NCBI GenBank assembly: GCA_022225965.2
Contig: JAKJXP020000012.1
Coordinates: 248,001 to 312,000 of the forward strand
Source: Diatrype stigma
Taxonomy: Eukaryota > Ascomycota > Sordariomycetes > Xylariales > Diatrypaceae
Direction: 5' to 3'
DNA length: 64,000 nucleotides
Position 1 is the stretch's first letter. The number at the start of each line of letters is the position of its first letter. A program made the position numbers and the translations under genes. This document shows, one piece after another, positions 47,442 to 55,864 of the stretch. The notes below the pieces were generated by a model. It was not told where the DNA came from. It did no database searches and saw only the letters and a program-made list of their open reading frames with translations.

Positions 47442-49409
47442 CTATGACTCAGCCGTATGATCTCGCTCCAGCTCGTAGAACAACAGATACACCTCCCGTT
47501 GCATGCCCAGCACCTCGCTGGTTTTCGATTCCTTGATCTTTTCATCGCTGATGCGCCACCAACGATCGTTCTGCTTGCGACGCTTTGGCGTCTTGCTCCC
47601 ACTCCTTGATGGTGGGTTAGGGGCAGTGGTGACAATCGTGGGTGTCGTCGGACTCTTGCTTGCCGGACTACCCGGACGGCTGTTCTTAACAGAGTTCGAA
47701 ATTTTTGACACTGTCGACCGAGCCGACGCAGCAACTGACTTGAGGCTAATTGCGTCCGGGTCGCGCTCCTTCCGTTGAGATGAAGAGTCCGGGAGCAGAG
47801 AACCGCGCCCATTAGTGGTCGGGTAAGACCTGGGAATGGCGTCGGTGGATGGACGACCTAGGCGATCGACCGAGGTGCTAGAAGAGTTAGTCGTCGACGT
47901 GGCTGAGATCAGGTCCGGTGTGGACGCCACCGGGCTCGGCTCTCCCGACTTATGAATGGCGCGGATATGCGGGGTTGATGCCGGGCTGGGGTTGGCGGAC
48001 TTGGTGAACACGCCTGATTGTTGGAAGGCGTTTGGCGTCGCAAAGGGAAGGCATATATTCTGCCTTCTGAATGACTCGTAGTGGCCACTATGATGGCTGC
48101 CTTTGTGTGTGACAGTCCCTAGCAGCCTGTATTGTTTATGGTTGAGTAGGCCACCCATCGGTAGTCGCTCTGGGAAAGACACCTTAGCCGAGTTCTTCAT
48201 GGACATGCTAGCATCGTATATCGATCTCGAAAGATGTATAGCCATAATCTTAGGGAAACTCGTAAGGCGAGTATGCCTTGCGATTCGACATTTCGGGGTA
48301 TGCTGCAAGTCTGGTAATACGATGTCATCGGGGAGCTTCTCGGGGTCAGTGTCGATTGCGACTTGAAGTTTCGCGATTGTGTCTAGCGTCGTGGTCTTGA
48401 AGGTCTCGGTATTCGATCGCGTCATCTCAGCCTCCAATATGCCTCGTGCATGGACTAATCGACACCTCTCGCATTTGAAATCATCCACGTACTCCGTTTT
48501 AAAAAAGCCATCGAGACAGGTGTTAAGGCTGGCTGAGCTTGACTGCGGAACGCTCAACGTCAAGGTACAGAACGTGCTCTCAGTGGGCTTCGGCTTGAAA
48601 CCGCATTTTTGACACTCGATTTGATTCTCGTAGGTGCCTTCGAAAGGAAACCCTTCTTCATCTTCTTCTTGGTCTTCTTGGCTAGAGATAAGTTCATGAT
48701 GTTGTTGCCTATGTCCGGTTGCACCAGTCTCCTTGAAATCCTTGCTGTCAGTTCCGTTCATGGAAAGCTGCAGCCCCGAGATTTGTTCTTCGATGGCATC
48801 CCCTTCTGAAGCCTCCAAAGGGCCGTGGGCTTCCATATCTGCAAGTCCCCCTTTCCTCCTAGCAGCGCCCCTGGCCCGCTGTCCGGCATGATATTCATCG
48901 CAGAGTCGTTCGACTACAACCTGCAAGAATTCCTGGGCATCTTGCTGTTGTCTACTGATTCGTTGCTTGAATGCTGTTTCTAGGACCCTGACAAAGCCCG
49001 CGGCAGATATCGTCTTCTTGTATATCGGTCGTTCGTTGAGGGCATCAAGGATTTCCTTCAGCCCTCTGGTAACAATGCCTGCTTGTAGGCCCTGCACTTT
49101 CCATTCGGGGTCGTTCTTGCGCGCGGGGTCCTGGGCAAGTTGCTGGTAAACCCAAGGCTCGTCGATGTTCCTACGATGGGTTTCGCGGATCAGGTAGACT
49201 CGGAGGTCGGTAAGGCCGGCTAGGGCTTGCAGGACGGAATTGATGAAGCAATCATTGGCCGGATTCACAAGACCGACGACGCCTTTCTTACGAGCCGAGT
49301 TCGAGTCGCTGTCGATGAAGTAGGTCGGGGCGAAAACGTAGAAAAGCGTGACGGCAGCAAGGGAAGCGCCCGCCGCATAAGTCGCAACAGTAAGTTGCTT
49401 TTCAGGCAT
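47442..49409 (-). CDS. Membrane-anchored ubiquitin carboxyl-terminal hydrolase (USP/UCH)
   Basis: Single exon of 655 residues. Residues about 9-28 (ATYAAGASLAAVTLFYVFA) form an N-terminal transmembrane anchor, so the enzyme is probably tethered to an organelle membrane. Yeast Ubp16 on the mitochondrial outer membrane is the best-known comparison. The USP Cys box is GLVNPANDCFINSVLQAL, with the nucleophile at Cys54. The QQDAQEFLQVVVERL block follows. Two zinc-ribbon pairs are CQKC and CERC. The His box is HHSGHYESF, with the catalytic His at 443. The final box WWRISDEKIKE is at about 617, and EVYLLFYELER closes the domain. About 165 Ser/Thr/Pro-rich residues lie between the His box and WWRISDE. 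A shorter acidic insert separates the first subdomain from the zinc fingers. It would remove ubiquitin from membrane-associated substrates. Confidence 0.92.
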   Translation of the reverse strand: MPEKQLTVATYAAGASLAAVTLFYVFAPTYFIDSDSNSARKKGVVGLVNPANDCFINSVLQALAGLTDLRVYLIRETHRRNIDEPWVYQQLAQDPARKNDPEWKVQGLQAGIVTRGLKEILDALNERPIYKKTISAAGFVRVLETAFKQRISRQQQDAQEFLQVVVERLCDEYHAGQRARGAARRKGGLADMEAHGPLEASEGDAIEEQISGLQLSMNGTDSKDFKETGATGHRQQHHELISSQEDQEEDEEGFPFEGTYENQIECQKCGFKPKPTESTFCTLTLSVPQSSSASLNTCLDGFFKTEYVDDFKCERCRLVHARGILEAEMTRSNTETFKTTTLDTIAKLQVAIDTDPEKLPDDIVLPDLQHTPKCRIARHTRLTSFPKIMAIHLSRSIYDASMSMKNSAKVSFPERLPMGGLLNHKQYRLLGTVTHKGSHHSGHYESFRRQNICLPFATPNAFQQSGVFTKSANPSPASTPHIRAIHKSGEPSPVASTPDLISATSTTNSSSTSVDRLGRPSTDAIPRSYPTTNGRGSLLPDSSSQRKERDPDAISLKSVAASARSTVSKISNSVKNSRPGSPASKSPTTPTIVTTAPNPPSRSGSKTPKRRKQNDRWWRISDEKIKESKTSEVLGMQREVYLLFYELERDHTAES

Positions 49410-50598
49410 TGTCCCGTTTGCTCACATCGGACGAAGAAGCACGAGGAAGACTGGCAGAGTAGGATCACGCGGTGGGCGCAATTGCGTGGCTTCCGACCGT
49501 CAATCACTCACAATGCTACACTACGCCACCATGATAAGGGATATTCGACACCGATTTCGAACAGAGGATGTGGTGATGTGTGATGCGGGCACGACGGGAG
49601 GGTAAAGAATATGTACGATGCTAGAATGGCAGCATGCAAGGGGGATGGCGTTTTTTGGTTAGTGGTTAGTGGTTGTGGCAGTTAGTGTTGAGTGGTTACA
49701 GTAGAGCAGTAGAGTAGGTACTTCGCTAGTGGTGAGTAACCCACCACCCGCCTTGTAGCTATGCAGGGATCCCGCCTCTCTCCATGGGGTGCCCTGTAAT
49801 TATTGTATGCCGCGGTTGAAGAAGGTGGGGGTGCGTCCGAACTATAAATTAACCTTAACCATATCGTGGATGAGGCAATTGCCTTTCTTGTTTTTAAGTT
49901 GTTGCTTCCTGCTCAATGTTTTACCTGTCTTACACAGGCTGCCAATATTAACACAGAGCTATGGATATAGACTCTCGAGTACTCTCCTTTTATATATCTG
50001 GTTGTGGAAGTCACTGGCATTGACAACACCTCACTGCAGCAGAATCAGTAAATTGCGTCAACCACGTGGCACGCAGTTTTGCTACATACAGCGGAGTAAG
50101 TCATTAAACCCTCTATTCATTACGTAAGGACTGAGCCCGAGCCCCCTTTCCTCATAAGTTCTGATGGGTTGCGCATATACCCATTGACATACCTACCTAG
50201 AACCCAGAACAGGTATCTAGTGATCCTAAATGAATACCAAATCAATTTAAAGGATTAACTAAAGGCCTACTGTTGTTGAAAAAGAAGAACAAGAAGAAAA
50301 GAAAAATGGGAGAGAAAAAAGAAAAGAAAAAAAAAAGGAGAAAAAAAATGCGGGGAAGAACCCAGTCATACACGATGTAGATGAGAAACCCACCAAGAAG
50401 GTTCTGTATCGCAAGTACACCGCAGTGTACTACGTAGGACAGACATCCTGGAGGCATAAATTCGAACAATGGTGTAACAAGCAAGCACTCGTGGGGATTT
50501 GCCATATGATTATGTCTATCATGAATATAAATACTTCATTCCACCACCACACGCTCCCAAATGTCCAAGATCACTGTCGCACGCCAACCCGTCTACTT
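49410..50598. other. Intergenic region
   Basis: About 1.2 kb upstream of the USP gene and downstream of the DUF1996 gene. It contains a long purine-only tract, listed separately. No gene was recognised. Confidence 0.5.
50279..50349. repeat. Polypurine A/G-rich tract
   Basis: About 70 bases almost entirely A and G on the plus strand, with AAG and AAAAG units. It produces a spurious Phe-rich minus-strand frame. Such tracts can form triplex structures. Confidence 0.8.
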
Positions 50599-51926
50599 CT
50601 ACATGGCCTGGCCCGGAATTGCAGTGAGCCCTGCGAGGTGGTCAGCTGAGAAGCACTCCCAAGAAAATTCCCACGAGACATGGGCAGGAGATGCGACTTA
50701 CATCCATCAATCTCCTCATTGACGACCGGCGCTTTGGTACACTTCATCGCCTCTTCCGAGGACTGAGTCTTTAGTTGGCTGCACACGGCCCCATTGCAGC
50801 GGGCGTCCATGGCACGCTGCAAGGTATCGCCTTCCCAGCCGAAGACGTAGTCTCCATGCTGCGAGTATCCATTGCTACACATTGTCTTTCAGTATCGCGG
50901 TCGCTAAGGAGACAGATAGGGGAAGAGAGTTACCTGTCATTCGTGCTCCACACGAACGGCTGCGAGCCATCCTCAGGCCATAACTCTGGGTCATTAAAGG
51001 GTCGGGTCTGTATTTTGCACCGGGTCAGCAAACTGGTCTCATGCACTGCCTTACTGAAGTTGAGCCGAGGACCCGATATCCTTAATTAGGCCCCATTTGA
51101 CTTAACATGAAATGAGGCGCTCAAATCGGGGCCCGCGGCTCAGGGGGGGAAATTGAGAAGAGGAACCGATAGCACCTACGTCCCACATAACCTCGAGCAT
51201 CACTTGGGGTATCTTGACCGGGTGGCTCTCCGGGCAGGTACCAGACGCGCCAACCGACGTGTCGTTGTCCGGATAGGCGACGTGGCTCTGGTGGTCGGGG
51301 GTGTCGGTGTTCTTGCCGTCCCAGCAGGTGGGGAAGGTGATGACGGAGCGGATGCCGCCTTCGCAGACGCCCTCGGGCAGGGCCTGGCTGTCGGGCGCGG
51401 CGCAGTTGACGTTGGCGTTGTCGCCGGTGGCCGGCATGCAGCGGTGGCAGACCTTGCGGGCGGAGCCCGGGGCGCGGAGCGACGCGTCGCCGACGAGCAT
51501 GCGGAAGCCCGGCGTGAAGGCCGTGACGGTCTCGCCCAACGCCTCGTACGACGGGATGTAGTAGACGGTGATGCCGCCGTTGGCCTTGAGCCCTTCGCTC
51601 GCGAACTGCGGCACGCGCTTGTACGTGCCGTTGCGCGCGCGGAAGTACAGCACCGCCGTCCAGTAGTTGGAGAAGTCCTCCGAGAACGTGCAGCTGGTGC
51701 AGGTCGACTCCGCGGGGAGGTCGTGCGACGCCGGGTCCATCGACGCGTTGAACGAGTTGCCCCCCACGATCTGGTGCAGGTGCGGCGACGGGATCGAGCC
51801 CGGGTTGACCAGCGGGTCGAGCCGGTCCACCACGAGCTGCGAGCACCCGAACCGCATCATCTCCATCATCCCCTGGCCGGAGCCGTGCTTCACGAGGAGG
51901 GCGAGGGCGAGGGCTTTCCACTGCAT
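50599..51926 (-). CDS. Secreted DUF1996 protein
   Basis: Exons are 51926-51180, 51007-50934, 50874-50702 and 50630-50599, giving 341 residues. The ATG at 51926 gives a hydrophobic start, MQWKALALALLVKHGSGQ, that acts as a signal peptide; the frame upstream has no other convincing start. The mature protein begins with FGCSQLVVDRLDPLVNPG and has the DUF1996 pattern with paired cysteines (CTSCTF; CHRCMP; FPTCWDG). HLHQIVGGNSFN and SHVAYP are conserved. Splicing restores MWDTRPFNDPELWPEDGSQPF and SNGYSQHGDYVFGWEGD, the core C-terminal signature, then VVNEEIDGWLTAIPGQAM at the end. A 32-nt terminal exon is needed to reach the stop. DUF1996 proteins are abundant extracellular or wall proteins in fungi with no proven reaction. 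Confidence is high because every junction lands on a family motif. Confidence 0.93.
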
Positions 51927-52622
51927 CTTGAGGGCGCGGATGGAATGGTTGTTGATACCGTGGGTGAGAGAAGAGGGAGCTTGAAGTGGAAAGGCGCGGG
52001 TAACATGTGCGAAAAACCCGGATCGCAACTCCTAAATACATGGTCTTCCCACCACTTCTTGCGCTATATGCCGGCTCTCCTATATGCCGCTAGGCGCAAT
52101 TTTTGACTCTCTACAGACAGATTGCTTATATATTGGTATATTTAGGCGGCAGCGGATAATACACCCATTCCACAAATCACAGGTGACATCAGGCTCGCTT
52201 GGACCCTAGGCTCATCCAAAGTCTTATCTTACCAATCATAAGGCATCAGAGTTATGCTCGTCTTTATTTTTGGCGTGCACTATACACAATGCGAGGTGTT
52301 CTGTGTGGTTGATTCGGCAATTTGACAGCTATCTGCATACTCGTGTGTAAATGCCGGCTCTTGGCCCTGTTTGCATCGTCGAGTAACATGGGTCAGGAAA
52401 CTTGTAGTGGCGATCCAATAGCATTAGGCACCTAAATGTTCACTCGACGGGCTGACCTCGCGTTACTTGAGGGACACTACTATTTGTGGTGAACTGTTTT
52501 GGCACTCCAGAACTCCTAGTTATGGATGCATCTATAACGTGGGGGCATCGCTCATATTCAACGAGCCGCGGGTATTTTTAGAATCCCAATGCGTGACTTA
52601 CATTATTAACGGACACATTAAT
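51927..52622. other. Intergenic region, retroelement target
   Basis: About 700 bp that ends at the insertion point of the LTR element. It contains the promoter of the DUF1996 gene. The last five bases (52618-52622, TTAAT) are the left target-site duplication. Confidence 0.55.
52618..52622. repeat. Left target-site duplication TTAAT
   Basis: Five bases directly before the left LTR, identical to 55139-55143 directly after the right LTR. Confidence 0.9.
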
Positions 52623-52819
52623 TGTCGCGACAAAATGGGTATATTTGGAGCTGCTCTAGTGCCTTGGCAGGGGCCCCCCCTGGGGGGGCCCATATGGGCC
52701 TATATAGAGGTCCGATCTCCCCCCATACGTCCCGGACGCTTTTCCCTTTCTTTCCTTCTTTAAAGCTTTAGCAGAGTATAGCAAATACGTTAATAAAAGG
52801 GCTATTCAGAAACGCGACA
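52623..52819 (+). repeat. 5' LTR (197 bp)
   Basis: Begins TGTCGCGAC and ends ACGCGACA, with 7-bp terminal inverted repeats. It contains a hairpin of two 10-bp arms (52671-52691), a TATATA-like element in CCTATATAGAGG and an AATAAAA-like signal near the end. It differs from the 3' LTR by four transitions, always T or A here where the other has C or G. Confidence 0.93.
52671..52691. repeat. GC hairpin inside the LTR
   Basis: Perfect inverted repeat: GGGCCCCCCC, a single T, then GGGGGGGCCC. The same structure recurs in the 3' LTR at 54990-55010. Confidence 0.9.
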
Positions 52820-52830
52820 GTTATGAGCCC
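52820..52830 (+). other. Primer binding site, half initiator-tRNA(Met) type
   Basis: GTTATGAGCCC follows the 5' LTR with no gap. It is complementary to GGGCTCATAAC, the anticodon stem-loop of fungal initiator Met tRNA. Drosophila copia and yeast Ty5 use this internal half-tRNA primer rather than the tRNA 3' end. Confidence 0.75.
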
Positions 52831-54019
52831 GGGTTCGTTACGGACTCGGTGCTTCCTTTTTTGAGCCAACTTCCGTTACGCGAGTCCTTTTATTCCTTTT
52901 TTTTTTCCGCTTGCGCTTTCCGCTGCGCTTACGAAATCCCTTCGCCCGTTCGCCCTTTGCGCTTGCGAGACTTCTTTTCCCGCTTGCGTTTTCCGCCGCG
53001 TTTGTAAGGCTTTTCGTTACGCTTTGCTTTTTTCTTAAAGCTGGCGGGCTTTAATATTTTTAAGGGTTACAAAAGGACGTATTCTTTTTTGACCTTATAC
53101 GGAATAAGTTATTACAATCCTTTGGGAAATCGATTATTTTAAAAATGTGTAGCTGCTCGTTTTATGAATTCGTACGCCGCTTTCGTATAAGCGACCTTTA
53201 TTCGGCTACTAGGAATACGTGAATTAATCCTCTCGTAATCCCAATAGAACTGGTTTAAGCGAAGGAAATTTGTTTGGAAAAAAACGACTGGTCCCGAATA
53301 AGGAAGACGAACGCGGTATTCGTAAGAACCATTATTCCTAGCTTAAAGGAATAATGCGTTATACCTTTCCGCTTTCGATCTCGGGAATGGGCGAGTTTCT
53401 TTTTGCTTTCCAGCCAGTTCGACGAGACCTCGTGCGGGCGCTGTTCGTTAAAGCGTCGCAAAGCGTTCGAGCTGGGGGGTAGGCAAGACCCTAAGTCCTA
53501 CGTTCGGTTCGGGTCGGTTATTCGGGTTTGGGCTCCAATCCTTCTGGAGGGGAGCGGGCCAGCCCAGTTTTCGGGCTTCCTTTCTTCCATCTTTGGATTG
53601 GAGGGGCCCAGCTTTCGCGCTGGCGCTTTTCCTCCTTTGGATACAAGCCGACGATCCTTCCCGGCAGGTCTTTGTAGATCGCCGAGACCGGTGGGAACGT
53701 TGGGGGAAAACGCCAGGGGTCTTTGTTATACTTCCCTTCATATTGTGGAGCGGCAGAAGCTGTACGCAGACGATCCTTTTCCTGATCAGGGCGGCTTCCT
53801 TTGTATAGGCCCTTGACGGTGGGGTAGAGGTAGCCACAGCCACTTAGGGACTGGAGTTATGTGCCGCCTAGAGTAGTAAGTGCTGAGCGTGGCACTGCCG
53901 GTGCCGGAGAGGGGCGCTGGATTCGGTCGCCTTGATCTTTTTTATATTAACAAGCCTGCTTTTACCTTGAGGGATCCCTCGGCCAAGGGCCCTCGGGCTC
54001 GGGGGTGGGTGTAGTTGGA

Positions 54020-54340
54020 AGCTCGGCTGGTGCCTGCCCGCGTTCGGGGGTGCCAGTCCGGGCAGCTTCAAGAGCTCGGCTGGTGCCCGCCTCCGCTTGG
54101 GGGTGCCAGCCCGGGCATTGCTTTGGAGCTCGGCTGGCGCCCGCCCGCATTCGGGGGTGCCAGCCCGGGCCGAAGTATGGGCCGGCTCCTTCCCTCCTTT
54201 GCTTCTCCCTTTTCAGGGGGTGACTTCTGGGGCCGGCTCAGGAAAGAGCTCGGCCGGTGCCCTCGGGGGTGCCGGCTCGGTGCAGCAAAGGAGCTCGGCT
54301 GGTGCCCGCCTACGCTCGGGGGTGCCAGTCCGCTCCGGTC
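54020..54340 (+). repeat. GC-rich minisatellite inside the element
   Basis: Five diverged copies of a unit of about 50 bp, each beginning AGCTCGGCTGGTGCC or a close variant, at about 54020, 54073, 54127, 54247 and 54292. Each includes a CGGGGGTGCCAG-like core. The array explains the overlapping open frames on both strands. Confidence 0.85.
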
Positions 54341-54928
54341 TAGGTCTAATGGGTGCTCTCCCTCTAAAGGGGCACGTTGTGAGCTGGTGTTGTATACGGG
54401 CCGGTGCGGGACGCCGCACTGCCGCTCTGGGTACAGCATTAGGGGAGTGCCAGGACCTTTTCCTTTTCCTTTTCGATTAGGGTGGTTTCTTTTGTGAGAG
54501 CCCAAAGGTGGAATCACTCCGGCTAGTTGGGGCCGTTGCGGGTGCGCTGCGTGGCATCACCTGTAGGTTGATCGTCGTTCAAGTGAAGCGCGAGAGTTCC
54601 CTTACTGGAAGAGGAACACGACAACCACCGTTACAAGAGCGGTTCGGAATGCCACCTATCGGTGCGAAGGAGTGCCGTTAGTATAGCATCGTCGGAAGCC
54701 GCTCGTCGAGCGCGCGGGAAGGGACCCATTCGTAAGTGCGTTTGGGCGCCCAGGGTGACTCCAAAGGGCTGTTCGTCTTTACCGTTCTGATCTTTTCATG
54801 TAATGTATAGTTTCCTTGCCGGTTACGATAGGTGATCTTTATACATCACTTCCGGGGATCACGCCATTTCGTGATCTCCCTATGTATATAGCCTTGCTCG
54901 CTCTTTTTTTTCTTGGAAGGGACCTCCC

Positions 54929-54939
54929 AAGAAGGGGGG
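54929..54939 (+). other. Polypurine tract
   Basis: AAGAAGGGGGG two bases upstream of the 3' LTR, in the position expected for plus-strand priming. Confidence 0.7.
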
Positions 54940-54941
54940 TG

Positions 54942-55138
54942 TGTCGCGACAAAATGGGTATATTTGGAGCTGCTCTAGTGCCTTGGCAGGGGCCCCCCCT
55001 GGGGGGGCCCATATGGGCCTATATAGAGGTCCGATCTCCCCCCATACGTCCCGGACGCTCTTCCCTTTCTTTCCTTCTTTAGAGCTTTAGCAGAGTGTAG
55101 CAAATACGTCAATAAAAGGGCTATTCAGAAACGCGACA
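54942..55138 (+). repeat. 3' LTR (197 bp)
   Basis: Same length and ends as the 5' LTR, 2319 bases downstream, with 193 of 197 positions identical. Differences are at 55060, 55082, 55098 and 55111 (approximate), all transitions. Confidence 0.93.
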
Positions 55139-55143
55139 TTAAT
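55139..55143. repeat. Right target-site duplication TTAAT
   Basis: Five bases directly after the right LTR, matching 52618-52622. Confidence 0.9.
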
Positions 55144-55864
55144 AATACTCTGATGCGTTATTAATATAGATTACCTGTGGGTAGGTGTTTCCTGATAAGA
55201 GATGAGTTTTGGTACCTCCCTAGACACCTGAGTGTGTGGTGCCGTTATCAACGATGCCAATCTAGGTTGTGCTTGAACAATGTCGAATTGCGTAATAAGG
55301 AACGAGCTCATGGTTATAATGCCCCCTTTCAGACCTCATAGATGACTACCTAGTATGTAGGCCACAGTGTTGTCAGTTTGATAAGACTCTTTAAGAAATT
55401 GTAGTAGCTCAACTACCACCTGGAAACATGGAAATGGCTACAGAAGATCTCGGAAAGAGCCTTTGAGAAATTAGAAATCTAAAAATGTGACGAGTAATTC
55501 ATATGAGATCCAAGTATGCGCACCCGAAGGACAAGTGGTTACTGGAGGCCGAAGACAACCTAGCAACGAAAAGGGGGTGGGGGCAGGTTCATTCCGCGGC
55601 TATAATTCCCACCATACTAGATTACGAACTTGCAAAGTATGGATTAACTAGCTGGTCGATAAATGACTACCAAATCGTCCCTACTTCATAACCCTGCGTA
55701 GTTTAAGGGATTGAGTTACACGATCTGATGTTAAGATTTGGAAGAAACGCAACGCTATCCCAACTTTAACCACAACGGATTACATCAGATGAACTGTATC
55801 ATGATATAGGGGTAATGTGATACTGCTCTACAACGTATATCTCGTGACAGCCAATTACTTAACC
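55144..55864. other. Intergenic region
   Basis: About 720 bp between the retroelement and the 3' end of the aldehyde dehydrogenase. A 62-codon frame at 55503-55691 has no recognisable domain. No RNA gene seen. Confidence 0.5.

Larger units (their letters stand above)
52623..55138 (+). mobile_element. Non-autonomous LTR retrotransposon (2516 bp, TRIM/LARD-like)
   Basis: Two direct 197-bp LTRs, each starting TGTCGCG and ending CGCGACA, bound an internal region of 2122 bp. The insertion is flanked by the 5-bp target duplication TTAAT (52618-52622 and 55139-55143). Immediately after the left LTR is GTTATGAGCCC, complementary to the anticodon stem-loop of eukaryotic initiator Met tRNA, the half-tRNA primer site known from copia and Ty5. 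A purine tract precedes the right LTR. These give the plus orientation. No reverse transcriptase, integrase, protease or gag motif is visible in any frame of the interior, so transposition would need proteins from an autonomous relative. The interior contains a GC-rich tandem array. The two LTRs differ at four sites, which suggests a fairly recent insertion. Confidence 0.9.

Noticed and set aside
51153..52106. 317-codon plus-strand open frame opposite the DUF1996 gene
   Set aside because: Shadow frame of Arg/Val/Gly composition. The DUF1996 motifs lie on the minus strand.
53403..54517. Open frames inside the LTR element on both strands
   Set aside because: They overlap each other, follow the GC-rich tandem repeats, and show no gag, RT, integrase or other domain.
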